Assembly (NCBI RefSeq): GCF_949628265.1
Contig: NC_088788.1
Span: forward strand, 30,242,335-30,306,334
Source of the DNA: Cloeon dipterum
Lineage: Eukaryota; Arthropoda; Insecta; Ephemeroptera; Baetidae
DNA length: 64,000 bases
Direction of reading: 5' to 3'
Made by a program: the position numbers and the translations under genes. The notes beneath the pieces are model-generated. The model was given only the letters and a program-made list of their open reading frames with translations, did not search any database and was not told where the DNA came from. Shown piece by piece: positions 1 through 13,400 of the stretch (within the stretch, counting starts at the first letter, position 1; the number at the start of each line of letters is the position of its first letter).

Positions 1-14
1 ATGTTTCTTTGCAG

Positions 15-1426
15 GGCGTTTGGGGTAGTGGATTCAGCATCCTTTTGAAGCGCTTTTTCTCCTCGTGGGAAGAATTAAAAAAATCAGTAACTTCTCCACC
101 TCAAGGAACACCTGAAACTATAGAAATCGATGGATTTACATTCAACAGTTAACTTGAAATTACACAAAGATAATTTGCTGCAAAGTTTGAGTTTCACTTT
201 CAGGGTCTCAACTATTCAGCGATGATGACTATCAGCAGGATGACAGTTCCGATTCAGACATTGATTTGAGTCATGATGACGATGAAATTTCGGCTTCGGG
301 AGAAGGTGCAGAAGATTCAATCAGACTGGATAATTCTCTAAATCCATTGAGAAAGAGAGGGTTCCTCAAATTCTTGAAGTTCTCCTTGAAATCTCTGTTG
401 GCGGATAGCAACCTCCTGGAGCAACGAAGCAAACGCGCAGGGTTGGTATTCAACCCTTTAAGAGGACTGACAACTCAACAATGCTTCCCCATGTCTCCTT
501 TATCGCCCACAAATGCTGATGATGGTGGATATATTTGTCTATTAATTCTAGTTCAAGATTATAATTATTTTTCGATATTACTATAGCTATCGACTTCAAG
601 GGATTTTACGAGCAGACAAAGAGTTCGGCGAAAAGAATGCTCATTGTGGACGCCGGGCTAAATATCAACATCCCGTTTCCGGCACTCCTGCGGCCGCAGA
701 GAGGTGTGGACATGTACCTGAGTTTCGATTTCACTAACCGCGACAGTGATAGCACTCCTCCCTTCAAGGTATTGCTAACTGACCTAGAAAATTATCTTTA
801 TATTTACCCCAAATGAATTTTTAGGAGTTGAAACTCAGCGAGCAATGGGCACGTCTGAACCACCTACCCTTTCCGCCGGTGGCTGAATTGGCGACTGCGT
901 ACGAAAAGGAGGAGATGCGCGAGTTTTACCTGTTTGAGGACGAGACCGACCCCCTCTGCCCGTCAATCCTGCACTTTGTGTTGTGCAACAACCAATTTAG
1001 ACGCTGCAAGGCTCCAGGCAATCAATCTAATTTGGATCTTTAGAAAGAGTACTAATCAAAAGCGGTTGTTCAGGCGTCCCCAGGAGCACGGAAAGCGAGA
1101 CTAAATTCGCAGACTTCGCAATCTTCGACGACCCTGACGAGGTGTACTCGACTTTTAATTTCTGCTACACTGCCGAACAGTTCAACCGACTGCACGAGCT
1201 AATGGAATTCAACGTGCGACTCGCTTTGCCGGATATTAAGCAGCAAATCAAATTGGCTGTTGACAGGAAGAAAAAGTCACGAGAATCGGTACTGGGCCTA
1301 GCCTCCGATCTGATTAGTGGCGATTGTCGATACAATAATAATTGTGAAAGCACAGTTGGCGAACCACAACCGCTGTTCACCAGTCACTTGCATTTTGGAC
1401 CGCTGAAAGTGGACAAAAAATTATAA
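15..1426 (+). CDS. PLA2G4: Cytosolic phospholipase A2 (group IV), C-terminal half, 5 exons
   Basis: The product should be a Ca2+-regulated lipase that releases arachidonate-type fatty acids from the sn-2 position of membrane phospholipids. Only the 3' part of the gene is in the window (393 codons plus stop). Exons are 15-147, 204-524, 587-768, 825-1017 and 1074-1426; frames join cleanly and introns are 56-62 bp. The first exon reads GVWGSGFSILLKRFF, a stretch conserved in cPLA2-alpha. An acidic Ser/Asp-rich insert follows, then LIVDAGLNINIPFPALLRPQ, where the Asp of VDAG corresponds to the catalytic Asp of the Ser/Asp dyad. FDDPDEVYSTFNF is the conserved C-terminal block. The C2 domain and catalytic Ser (GxSGS) would lie upstream, outside the window. 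The intron after residue block KAPG uses a GC donor. A poly(A) signal lies at 1596-1601. The family call is firm; which paralogue it is cannot be told. Confidence 0.93.
1018..1073 (+). other. GC-AG intron in the cPLA2 gene
   Basis: The exon ends CTCCAG and the intron begins GCAATC rather than GT. It ends TTGTTCAG and contains a consensus-like branch site TACTAATC about 25 bp before the acceptor. Splicing here gives the family sequence A-P-G-V-P-R across the junction. No GT donor nearby keeps the frame. Confidence 0.8.
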
Positions 1427-1595
1427 TGCCGCTGTATATGTGGCGCCAAACCGCATAAACCGGGAAAACAAGAACACATTTACGACCAAACTCTTGAAAA
1501 AAGAGCAGTATTTAAGTCGTTTTAAAGTTAGCAAATTTAAAGTACTTTCATTTATTTTATGGGTTCCATGCAATTGCTTGTAGAGTTAAGCAACC

Positions 1596-1601
1596 AATAA
1601 A
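1596..1601 (+). terminator. Poly(A) signal of the cPLA2 gene
   Basis: AATAAA about 170 bp after the stop codon at 1424-1426. It is the first canonical signal downstream. Confidence 0.7.
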
Positions 1602-3545
1602 AAGCTTAGTTTTATGGTTCAAAAGGCATTTGCTTAAAATTTTGAAACTCACTAAAATAAGCTAAGAATTATGAGTAGGGCACAACCTATACTCTCTCAT
1701 CTCAAACGACGGGAAATGCGGTCGTTTAAATCACCAACGCTCATCGATCCAAATTTTATTATCCTGCCCGCAATTGCAACGAAATTTCTCTTCAAAAGGT
1801 GTCGATTGCCACAAGGCTTTTCTGCGAGCGATCTGAAGTCACGTTTCCCGCGAGAGTTCATTACGCCCGTGATTAATAGTTTTATGGTGCTGAGTCTAGA
1901 TTGGCCCTTTTGATTGGCTTCCGATGAAATAATATCAGCAGCAGCGTGCTTTTACCATCTGATCAATGCCTCTAGCGGCTGATTCGTGCGAAAGTGAATG
2001 AGCAATGATACCAAAAGTGCCCACTACTGCCGAGGGAATGACTTTTGTAGCCCTTTTATTTCTACCAATTCACTTTCGTGTGAAGCTGTGCTGAATGCTG
2101 AATGATTATGTTACTTTTTATCCAACCCGGATTTACACAAACCATCTTTTATAATAATATTGCATTTAAATATATTTTTCCTGCTGTCACACTGTATGTT
2201 TTGTAATAAATGATTAATTTAGTTAAATAATTTAGAAATTTAATTTATTTAAAAATTAATGCACCCAAAATAATAGTTTAATTTAGATCAATTAATTAAA
2301 TACTCACATATCCTTTTGAGTAGAGGCTTTTTTACTAAATACAAGTAATATGAAAAGTAAAGCAATATTACGAAATCAGAATACTCAGTTTTTCTTTACC
2401 CTTCAATTATCATAACATAGATTTTAAAACTCACCGAATAATCCGAATATGCTACAGAAATGTATCTATAAGTGTCATCGTTAATCGCGCGCAAGAATTC
2501 CTGATGTTCCTTTTTTTCGGAATATTGCCCAGCAGCCCAAATTTCCCGAAATATTAAGTGACACTTTTCGGGAAAATATATAATGTCTTGGATATGTTGT
2601 GCTATAACACACATCATCTTAAGTTAACTGTATTATAACTTGAAATAATCATTTTTACAGTCAATAGGCCATAGGGCATCTAGCTAAAAAAAACAGAACC
2701 TATGCTTTAAAGTTTTAGTTAACAAACCTGATTCAAATTTGTGTTCTTATTATGTTATATCTTCAAGACAGAAAAATTGCAACTCTTTTATCTTTAATTT
2801 TTAGCAATGTCATCAAAAAATAAATAAAAGTTCATGATACTGCACTGCATTCAAGTCATCCAAAATAATCCTAATGATAATTATGCTCTGGCCCCATGTT
2901 TGGCAAAAATGACTATGCAATATTTAGTTAATTTAGGCGCCATTAATAAGTTGATTAAGTAGACCATACCAAGCAAGAAGACCATTTCAAAAAAAATAAA
3001 CAAGTTGTGCGGTTGATATCACTTTCATTCGCATTATTTTCTTGGCTCGCGTATGAGATCATGAGATCATCCTGAACATCAATGAGAGAGAAAACAAGAA
3101 ATCACGCAGACTCACTCATACACACGAAAGCTAGTCTCCTGCTCGCAACTCACTCTGCTCTAATTATAAATTTCTCTCATTGTTGGTTCGCTAGCACGAC
3201 TAGTAGTATAACGCGTGATTATGCACAGATATATGGAGCACGCTTACATTTACGATATTTTTTTAATTATAGAATGGCTCTGCGTGGTCACGACCGGCAT
3301 GGCAGCAGCTATTTTTCGAAACCCGTCGAATCACTTTTTTTCTGCGATAAAAGTAGTTTTCACCGACTTCCTTCCTTTCCTCGCAAGATGACCGCCTGTA
3401 TAATAATCTCTTGCTATTTTAATGCAAAGTGAGAGGGAGTTATAGCTTTACAGCGGGAGCAATTTTTTTTATTTCGGAACACCACACCTCTCTCGAGCTG
3501 CTGTGCCCGCCGGAGAGGCGAGCAAAAAGACTCGCACGGCCAAGG
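1602..3545. other. Intergenic region between cPLA2 and the cuticle gene
   Basis: 1.6-2.0 kb is mixed sequence and 2.1-3.0 kb is very AT-rich. 3.0-3.5 kb is GC-richer, with GAGA-like tracts, and is the likely upstream regulatory DNA of the cuticle gene. A minus-strand open frame at 2396-2617 ends in a good donor-like GTGAGT, but no partner exon was found, so it is not called as a gene. Confidence 0.6.
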
Positions 3546-3579
3546 TATAAAAGCCTGCATGGCTCTTCCACAATCATTC
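3546..3579 (+). promoter_or_regulatory. Core promoter of the cuticle protein gene (TATA + Inr)
   Basis: TATAAAA at 3546-3552 and TCATTC at 3574-3579. The latter is an exact match to the arthropod initiator TCAKTY, and its A (+1, position 3576) lies 30 bp from the first T of the TATA box. The inferred 5' UTR is about 39 nt before the ATG at 3615. Confidence 0.85.
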
Positions 3580-3614
3580 GACTCTCGATCGACTAACTTT
3601 CAGCACTCGCAGTC

Positions 3615-4308
3615 ATGTCCGTTTTTAAGGTGAAAATCCGCAACAAAATCTCTCTTTTGAGTGCCAACTCAAAAGAAAGCTAATTCTGATACTATCATGG
3701 AATTTGTTCACTCGGCAGGTTGTCGTCCTCTTTGCGGTCCTGGTCGCCGCCGTCGCTGCCCAGGAAGGCTACGGACACCATGAAGATTACCACGTAAGTT
3801 CAACTCAACTCTATCCTATTTATATTTTCGGTTTTGGCTTGAATATTACTTTTATTCAAATTCAAATTTGACGTTTATTTTAACCTATTCAAACAAGCTT
3901 AAACAATAATTACCATTTTTTTACCAAAATATATTAACACAATCCCATATTTAAAAAATCAAACGAAATATTAAAATTTTAAACGTCGAGAAGGCGCCAT
4001 CTAGTGGATAAATCAGTGAATTAGATTTAAAACTTTCCCGTCACTTTTACCACATTACTTGCCGCCAACATTCAACGGCTCCGACAAATGCACTAATTGG
4101 AGCTATATATCCTTTTTAGGCCCACCCCCAGTACAAGTTTGAATATGGAGTTCACGACTCGCACACCCACGACATCAAGCAACAGAGCGAGCAACGCGAC
4201 GGCCACCACACTGACTCTGAATACCAGGTGCTGGAGGCCGACGGCAAGAACACCCGCCACGTGAAAATCACCGTTGACTCTCAGCCCATCCATGGACACC
4301 ACGGTTGA
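3615..4308 (+). CDS. RR-type (Rebers-Riddiford) cuticle protein, 3 exons, 92 aa
   Basis: Likely a secreted structural protein that binds chitin in the exoskeleton. Exons are 3615-3629, 3719-3793 and 4120-4308; introns are 89 and 326 bp. The first intron interrupts the signal peptide after five codons (MSVFK), the usual arrangement of insect cuticle genes. Residues 1 to about 20 (MSVFK-VVVLFAVLVAAVAAQ) form the signal peptide. The mature chain has the extended RR consensus: YKFEYGVHD, then DIKQQSEQRDG, then EYQVLEADG. This resembles the RR-2 class (DxxTxDxKxQxExRDG). The second half of the motif is degenerate: usual glycines are replaced by His or Asp and the terminal aromatic-TAD block reads ITVD. 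The mature part is His-rich. AATAAA lies at 4409-4414. The call is firm; the subclass is less certain. Confidence 0.9.
3993..4007 (-). promoter_or_regulatory. CTCF-like motif in intron 2 of the cuticle gene
   Basis: The plus strand reads GGCGCCATCTAGTGG. Its complement CCACTAGATGGCGCC matches all 15 positions of the classical CTCF core CCASYAGRKGGCRSY. The motif match is seen directly; binding is inference. Confidence 0.45.
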
Positions 4309-4408
4309 TCTAGCAAATACGTTCCTGCAGCACAAGTCTTGATATAATCGATAAGACACCCACCCTAAATGTTAAGTTTGATACAATGATGTGATTTCTT
4401 TTTTCTAA

Positions 4409-4414
4409 AATAAA
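4409..4414 (+). terminator. Poly(A) signal of the cuticle protein gene
   Basis: AATAAA 101 bp after the stop codon, followed by T/G-rich sequence. Confidence 0.75.
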
Positions 4415-7400
4415 GATTTTTGTACAAGAAAACTTGAGTTGAAACATTTAATTGAAAATGAACATAAACTTATGCAAGAGGGTTATGCAAAACTGCATGG
4501 GAATAGAATAGGACGTAATTATTTCGCAGGCAGCTCGGCGTGTAAATATTTAATGTTCGTGGTGACATTTGACACGCATACTTCCACCCTTCGCTTTGCG
4601 GCCCTTCCGAGCAAAGCAGATAGGCTCGTTTCACCAACAACAATTAGCGCTAATGGACCGGATGGCGAGGGTGCTTAGTTAGTTGGCTTATAAATAAAAC
4701 ACTCGCCGGCCAGCCCTTTTGCTCAACTGCTCATTATTCCAGAAAGTTGAGGGCCCACCAGCTGTAGTTGAAATTCGATAGATTGGAAAGAAAGTGAAAC
4801 CGACCGCAATTTGTGGCAAGGATGGAGAACATCGCAGAAAATGAGAGTTTGCAGCTCAATTGATGACACTTCAGATTTTTAGGGACTGCGCCTCTGCTCT
4901 TTTTCTTCCCCCGTAGATCAAAGGCAGATTGCAGGCAACAGCTAGGGGCAATTATTCAGGCAGCAACCGCAAGAGAAACAAAGTGAACGAGATCGAGAGA
5001 GGTACGCGAAAGCCACAAAACGCTGGACAGAACAGAGGCCCTTATTATTTACATGCTCCTCTGCACACGGGTAACGAGAATCGCAAATAAGGCTGAGTGC
5101 ACACCACTGCGAAAAAAGGACAGTGGGTGTCCGTGAAAAACAGACAAATTGCGAAACTCGAGAACCATTATTTTTACCTTTGGCTCAGCAGATAACATAC
5201 AAAGAAAAAAAATGTGATCGCTGCAGAGTGAAAAATAAACTTTTCACATTTATATAGTAAAAATAATTTACATATATGCAAAATAGACTTTATAACTAAA
5301 TATCCGCACAAATGAAACAAAACATACGTTTCAATTTCAGTAACAAACCCACTGAACATTTTCTGTATATTTTCATATTTTCACGTCTATCTTGTTTCAT
5401 ATATATATATATATACATACATATATTTTGTTTCTTGTCAATAATAAATAATAAGGCTCTTAATTTATAACAGTTTCATATATTAATCTGTGTATTTATA
5501 GCCTCCTAATAATTTGTTAATCAGGTTAATCAACTCTCAACGACACGTTTCGAGTAATTAATTTATAATTAGCAGAGCCGAGCGTTGGCCAATAAATCTA
5601 TAGAGGAGGGAATCTCTTAATAAGCCGCATCCTCGTGTTCCTGTTATTTGCTCGTCCACTAATCCGAGGTTCCAACCGTCGTAGCTAATACTGTGCCGCA
5701 GCGTACAAATAATCCGCATGCAGCACGGCGACACAAGTCCACATTGATACAACATAAATCAATTCCCTCGAGATCTTCTTTCGACGTCGATATAATTGGA
5801 CTTGCCAGCAGCAACAAAGGCTTCCTGCGAATTGTGTTTCACCCATCTTAAATAATCCGAATCGCCTTAACTTTTCTTTTCACCGCCAGATCGAAACCCA
5901 CAGCATGAACAGGATGAGAGTAATTTTTCCTTTCATCCTTTTATATCCAAAAAATCGTGGACTCTTTTACGTCGCAAAAATTGGCAAATTACCGGATTGA
6001 ATCATTGATTAATGCGCATGTTAAGGGCATTTTTTAAAGGAATAATTCTTTATTACTGTCAAAAGGTTTTGGCGTCTGGAAATAACACAATTTAGATAAT
6101 ATGCATGTTCTACAATAAATTCACGTAAAAAATACAGTTTAATTAATGTAAATTTATAAGGTTTCAAATATTCACTCTACAGTTTTTATCGATTTCACCC
6201 AGCAAAAATAACAAATTTCAATGTGAACAATATTGCTTCAACGCCTGTCACGCGTCATTTCTCGCAATCAGCGTTTCCATCTACCAATTACTAATTCCAC
6301 ACAACCGAACCCGTTCATGCAGGGGTGTGTTCGGCAGTAGCAGCGATATTAGCCGCACTCACTTTAATGCGGACGTGGGCAAAGCGATTAGCCGAATCAA
6401 GTTTCGCGCTCCAAGTCGCCGTCGAGTGGTGCATTTGCATGTTGATGGGAATATTAGCCGAATATTTTCAGCCCCGAGGAGGCAAAGCACCCCTTGCGAC
6501 CAAGCAACTCCCACGCGTTCGCCCATCTGGCGGGGTTGCTTTGCATATAGAAAGTGTGTGCAAGAACTTCAATATGTGACCTCTTACGCGCAAGTAGCTC
6601 CCTCGCCCAAAATTGCTCTTGTTGCTCTCTCACGCTATAAATTCACTTTCGTCGCCGTGCTGGCGCGATGGGGACGACAACTAAATCCAATTCGCAGCCA
6701 ATTTGAGGAGAGAAGAGACAGCTACTCTGTGCTCTTAACAACAAAACTAACTCAACATGCGCCTACAGTACAGGGCAGAACTTCCGCCTGAGATAAAAGT
6801 AGAATAAAATTTCTTAAAGTCTGCAGTTGAATTTTATTTTATTTTTATTATATATTATTAAATTTATATTATTTTATTATACTATATTATAAACAAAATC
6901 GATTTTAGTTAGTTTAAAATGTTATGAGACCAATAAAAATATAATTAAATAATTATTAATTTCTTTATTTCTCGAAAGCTATAGCAAAAGACTTAAAAAG
7001 GAAGCCTGTAAAAAACACTACCTGCAGCTAGGGTACAGTCATCCGTTGTTTTTTATGCTCAGTCAGGGGAAATATTGCTGATTTCTGCTAGTTCTATACT
7101 CGTCCTTTGTTTGTTTTGTCCCCCATCTATTAGCAGTACAATTATGTCTATTTAATGTTTTAAATATATCTTGCAATATTTAAGTTTCTAACTTATTTTA
7201 AGAATTACTAATAAGGTAAAGCTATTCCGAAAACCAAATAACTTTTTAATAAGTCATTAAAAAAAAGATTTTACTATTGCTACTCCCAAAGGCAAACAAC
7301 AAAAAATAGTGGCTAAAAATTGTAAAAATCAATAATTTCATGGATTGAAATAAGGTCAAATGGTTTTACTCTTTACTCCTTTTTTACATTTTTAAATTTT

Positions 7401-10400
7401 TTATACCATTTCTGCAATTCGGTACAGATAAATCAATGGAGGATTTAAAAATATATCTAGCTTTTCTTACATCACCCCAAATTCCTTACAGATATTTTAT
7501 ACAATGTTCTTGTGGGTCTCACATATTTATGTTCTTTACAAAGATGTGCTCTAGGCGCGGTCATTGCGTCATGCGCTCCATTTATTTGTGCTGTATACCG
7601 TATACCTTTTCCTATTCACTCGACTCTTGGCGAGGGCTGCGCAGCGCGTGTTGCCCTGGCACTGCCTCACCAATCCGTAACGTAAAAGCTCTCCTTTCTG
7701 TTATCGAATAAGCAGACGAGGAGATGAATCCGACCAGCGACTTCCACACATAATACTTAGCACCGCGAAAAGATATTTCATCACGCGTTCTTTTATGTTC
7801 AGATATGATTTCTATAATAGAGACGCGTCCACACAAAGGAGAGGGCGAGTATGGATCGAGAAAGGACCCGTCTGGCCGCACGAATAAAGCTAAGTGCAGA
7901 TATTTGAAAGAGAATAGAAAAGAATGGAGGAAGGGCGAGTGGGCAGAAATGAAAAAAATTGAACCCAAGTGTTAAGTTGAGAAAATTGAACGACTTCTCC
8001 CCTCTTTTGGTCATGGTCAGCAAATTGAGTGTGGTGAGGTCATGGAAAATAAAATTATTTGTAAGTAGTTTGAACCTTCGCAAAAACCATTTTTTTAAAT
8101 TTGTTCTTTTCTTCATCAATAATTCACAGTTGAGTTTAGCATTTAAATTAAAACCCAACAAAGTTCCACCGTCGGAGTGAGCGCTATAATGTGCTTTGCC
8201 TAGTATAAAATGCTTTTGAAAAAGCCACGCGTGATTGAGGGGATGGAATTCGCACCCCCAAACGAGCCCAGCACTCCGTGGCGCGCATGCATCTGAGGAA
8301 TTTGTCCGCAATAAAGCTCCCACTGACATGTTCATTAACCGTGGAATGTCGACCACATATTTCGCTGTGATACGTTTTTCGTCCGACGTCAGGTGATAAT
8401 TAAAACTTTTTGCCATGATCTCTCTTCTTTGAAGTGCAACTTGTGATATATGCTTTGGCATCAGTGACAGCACTGGTATATATTTCGTACCATACTAGAG
8501 CTCAAATTTTGCAATTAGAATAAATTAAAAATTTTATTACTTGATATGTATGTACTAGATATTTAAAAAAACTATTTAAATAATTAAGTGGTGCAAAACC
8601 TAATAACAAGCTGCATGATGAGAATTTCAATAAAAGCAGCTTAAGAGTGATTACGAACAGAAGTTTATGCTGCGAAAACATTACTGAGTATATAAGTTGT
8701 TCGCTGCTTTTTATAAAATAAAAAATAATCAATCCTAATTAATTTTTCAACTAATGTTTATAAATATACTTTCCACCATGCATGCTGATAAAAACTGCTG
8801 CAAATCCAACTCACCCCCGTTAGGTCGCTACGCGTGAAGCAATTATATTGACGTGCCGGAGAACCAGGCAAGCTGGGAACCAGTGACGTCACTTGGAGGG
8901 CGCAATGCTCTGGGCGTGTCTCTCCCGGTATCTGGGGGCAGATGAGTGCACAGCATCTCGATTGGTCCACCAGCGTTCCAGAGTCGATTGGAGCGTACGT
9001 GCTGGGGCGCCTACGAATCTCGTGTGCAAAGGGTTGAGTCTTTTGGCAAAATTGCAGCTTGCGCCGAGACCAGAGAGATGGATCTGAACTGGCTTGCGCC
9101 GTGGCGATCACAAAATTAGGAGTGCAACATAAACGGAAAGATGTATTTTCTTGGCAGGTTTCTCGGGGACAAATGAAAGGTTTCCTCATACTTTTTCTAT
9201 CCCACTTTTTGCTGGAAAATATCAATATTGTAACTCTTGTCATGATACCATAATCTTTGCGAGGAAAGGTATTCTAAGAAACGGAAACCAATATGAGAAA
9301 TTATATAAAATCTGGATTAGCCGGTTAAATTTTCTGAGCAAATGCAGCAAGCACGGAAATATATCAACAAATAATTTAACAATCTTTCAATTCAAGAAAG
9401 ACAGTACATATATTAAAACAATGAAAAAATATTGTAGATATTTTCGCTTTAGTTTCCCAAAAAATCTATACAAGTATTATTTCAGCCACGATTAATTGAT
9501 ATTAAATTTTCGGTTTCCCTGTCAATTATACGATTATGGTCGTTGAAATTGAAAGCCATAAATTAGTATAAATGAAATTAAACGGGTAGAGTGTTGAGAC
9601 TACTAAGTCATTTGACTCTAGAGAGCTAATGAGAGTGAATTGAACAGCAAATTAATTTTATCTAAAACTTTCTCTCAGCACTCGCGGTTGAGAAGTAGTG
9701 TGGATGAGCACGTGGCGCCTGTGGATACGGTTTCATTTGAGAGGACATCAGGGACAAACCGCACTTGTTTATGTATGTACTCAAAACAAGCGCGTGTGAG
9801 AAAATTCGAGTTCTCATGCAGCCACAAAAATCCCCGAGCGAGCGGTGGAAGCGTGGGAAGGCGGAATTTCGAGTCCCGTCGCGGCCGGGGCAGCAGCCAC
9901 CCCCGACGACGCGCGAAATCAGAACAACGGTCGCGTGGCTGCAACGACGAGCGGGAGATTGAACGAACGGATTCTGGCTCATTGTGCGGAGCAATCCCTA
10001 GGGCCTCTTCTGCATCAGAATAGCTGCAGATGTCGGCGGTGCCACCCCCGTGCGAACGGGGGGTGGGTGGGATTCGTGATGCGGACGTGCCGTTTAAAAG
10101 GCATCCCTAGTTCCCTTGCTAATGGGCAAATTGCTCGAAATTGTTGCGCGGATGATGAGAGCCGAGTCCTGTTTTTTCATAACTAGATTGTTTCGCGGGA
10201 AATGAGGATCAAAGGGTGCCGGATCGAGTTTCTCAGAAGCACTTTGAGCTGGGGAGCCATTCAATCGGAACCAAGTTTAAGCTTACGTTTGATAATCATT
10301 TAGCGAGAATTAACTAAGAATAATTAAAAATTAAAATACATATATTAATACATTCATTGTGAAAATATGAAGTTGCATAAGACAACTTTAAAAAAGAATA

Positions 10401-13400
10401 AGAGGAAAAGTATTATACACAAGTTATGCTGTTACATTATATGATAACCTAATTTACTTTGTTTCTATAATTTACTCTTTCAATGTATTTTTAAATGTAT
10501 GTTTTAAAGTTCCAATTCAGTGTCTCAAGGGACGCGTCTGAGGTTTCACTCTATTTCAAATCGGGCCGCCTGTGAAGGAATAACGTGCAAAATTTCGCGA
10601 CGCCGAAGAGCAGACGCGGCACGACACAAAAGCAATGTAAAAGCAGGGAGAATGTAGGCGGATCAGAGCGGAGGGCTCATGATTAATGCATGAAAGGAAG
10701 GAAGAAAAGCGAAGCATGTTTTTGCCATTACACGAGACAAAAAAGAGGCGCGCAGATTTAAAAGGTTATTCCTTCGAAATGCATCACGTTTTTGCTGGCG
10801 GAGCGCAGGAATGGGCCAGTTCATGATGAAAAGGAGAGTCGCAAACTGAAAAACCACTGATACGGATTCAGTACACATTTCATTCTATGAAGTTTTTACT
10901 GGTAGTGAGCTATTTGCTTTAATGTAACACAAACTGTAGTTTCAAATTATTTTATTTGGATCTCATTAGAAAAAGAAAGTAATTTTCCATTAAAATCATG
11001 CAATTTTGATCCAGAACGTAGAATTTTAAATTAAACAAATTTTGATGGCCAAACGTCACCCATTATTTAGATTTTTTCAGACATTTCTCCTTTCACAAAG
11101 TATAACAGGTATAATTTTTTTTTCAAATAACCATTCGATTTTATGATAACAATGAGTGTAGAGCTTCACGCATCTCCGTTCGATGTAGCTGCAGCAGTGA
11201 GAGCACCGCCTCCATTGCCTCTATATGTAGCACAACAGCAGCAGGTAAGCCGCTTTCCACCGTATACATATTTGATGCGATTTTAATGTGCCCGGCTGGC
11301 AGGCAACCCGCACATTCGGCGAGCATTCTGCCACAGCTATTACAGGCGCTAAGCTCCTTACGCGGCCGACGCTCGACTAACGCAGCACGGATTTCTGCGC
11401 GGCTGCTGCGTGCTGGGCGCCAACACCATCAAACAATCTGCCTTTTTATCATGCCGCTAATGCTCACACACAGTTATTTATTATTCACGGCCGTTGTTTA
11501 GCTTTCGGCACTATTTTGTCATGACAAATGTTTCGACACAGAGTGCTTGTCGATTTTGCTCTCTTTGGTGCGCTATGCCGGCAGGATTTGAATGTGGTTT
11601 TGTGGTACAGGCTACTTATTTAATCAATCGATGTTGTTTGGAAATATGTGGCTGAATGTTTGATTCGGAGTTTTTTTAAGTTTCAGATTCAATATTAAAT
11701 AATATAAAAAACGGGGGGAAATAACAATATTTACTTCTATGAGAATTCCAGTAAACCCATCTGAAGAAGGAATATCAAGGATGTAGTAAAAGAACGGACG
11801 GTTCTATCACCCAGCAAATAAAGGAAATATCAGTCGAAATATGGCCACAGCAAATAAGGGACATTAAACATTTACCACCCCAGTAGTTTGGCGCGCGCAA
11901 AAATTTCGGCCCAGTTAATCCTCTTTGCAGCACCGAAGCGTTGATCACATCTCTCTCTCTCTCCCTTCGCTCCTTCTCTCCGCGATGGAGCAGGTTTCCT
12001 ACATGTTGCAATCGCACAAAAAGACCAGAGTCCGTTAGCAAACACTTTTTGCTCTTCGAGAGCGCCGTATAAAAGATTTTCGTCTGATATCAACGCGCAC
12101 ACAGCAGACACGCTAGAGTGGGTAAATATTTTGCAGGCAGAGTAAAAATGTTTTCCCTCCACTCAAGTCGCCCCTGAGCCTGGACACACACAGAAATTGC
12201 TCTCTCAACCAGCAGCCAAATTGCAGGTCCATTTTGCTCTTCAGATTGAAGAGCCTCCGAGTTTTCTGATTGCAAATTGGCCATAGGTTTTTACGACTGC
12301 TTCAAATTGGTGTTTACAAATTGGGAAACTTGTCAAGCTTTGAACTTTTTTTGCTCTAACTTGAGGGTTAACTGAAAGCTTGCTGGCAGAAAAGAGTTTC
12401 AACACTTATTGGACCGTCATAATAATCATTCGTATGAAAATATTCAGTAAACAGTTATTCATTGAATCATCCGATAAATTAATTAAGATAAAGCATAATA
12501 CTCGATGAGGCCTGAAAATATATGTAGTACGAGATTGTTTGATTTTTAATGTTTTCCTTATTAAACAATCAATCAAAGTCACCTATTGCTTGTCAATTCA
12601 AAATATTTTGTATTTTCATATTTTTCTCTTTCATCAAACTAACATTTAGTTGAATTTAACCTAATGTTTGAATGCTTGACAAAATTAAATGTTTTCCAGG
12701 ATTTTTTTGCCAATGTCAGTTCCAACGCTGCAAATTTCCTGTGACCATTTGATTTCTTACAGATAAAAAAATCATTGTTATTCTTCAAGCAAATAGAGCG
12801 TTTTGCTCTTCTCTGTGACGTTTAGTTTTTATTTTGAGATAAAAGCGTCGCCGGAAAACTGCGCTGTCATTTCAAGGCGGCGGATCCAATCTCGTCAGAT
12901 CCATCAGAGGCACTTGAAGGTTTTCACTTCGACGGATAGAAAGACTAAATAAAAATACGTTGACGACGGCACCACGTGAAACGACAATAGATTGCGAAAT
13001 TCGCCGTACGCGTCTAGCGACCTTTTTTCTGCGTCTTCCTGCCGGTATTCTCTTGAGAGATAACATTTTTCCTTTTTACATCAACAGGAGAGCGAGCGGA
13101 AGAGCGAGGAAGCCGGAAAATGGTATTGCCTCCCTGCCAGATAGAGAGATGATTATTAGCTTTGTAAAGTTCGATTTGTGAGTCTTCGGTGAAAGCAGCT
13201 CCTGCCAAACTCCCTCGAGTTTCGGCGGCAAAAATGCCCTCAAGATCCTGTTATAGAATCGGGGAATGGGAGAAGAGGCTCGCTAAACCGACTAATGGAC
13301 CGATTTTCCGCGAGAAAGAACTTTCATAATTTATAAAAGATTCACACGCTTGGATTTCTCCACAATCTTCACATTTCTAGTCTGCTATGTAAATTTTCTA

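Noticed and set aside
2396..2617. Minus-strand frame ending in a donor-like GTGAGT
   Set aside because: Looks exon-like, but no partner exon or acceptor could be joined in frame nearby.
6327..6791. 154-codon plus-strand open frame
   Set aside because: Two plus-strand frames are open over the same GC-rich stretch; neither translation resembles a known protein.
7799..8473. 224-codon minus-strand open frame
   Set aside because: The longest unassigned frame, but the translation is Phe/Leu/Asn-rich without domain signature or splice context; likely chance.
8758..9243. 161-codon minus-strand open frame
   Set aside because: Composition follows a GC-richer block, no recognisable domain, and overlapping frames are open on the other strand.
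12067..12075. TATA-like GTATAAAAG
   Set aside because: No initiator at the right distance and no open gene downstream.
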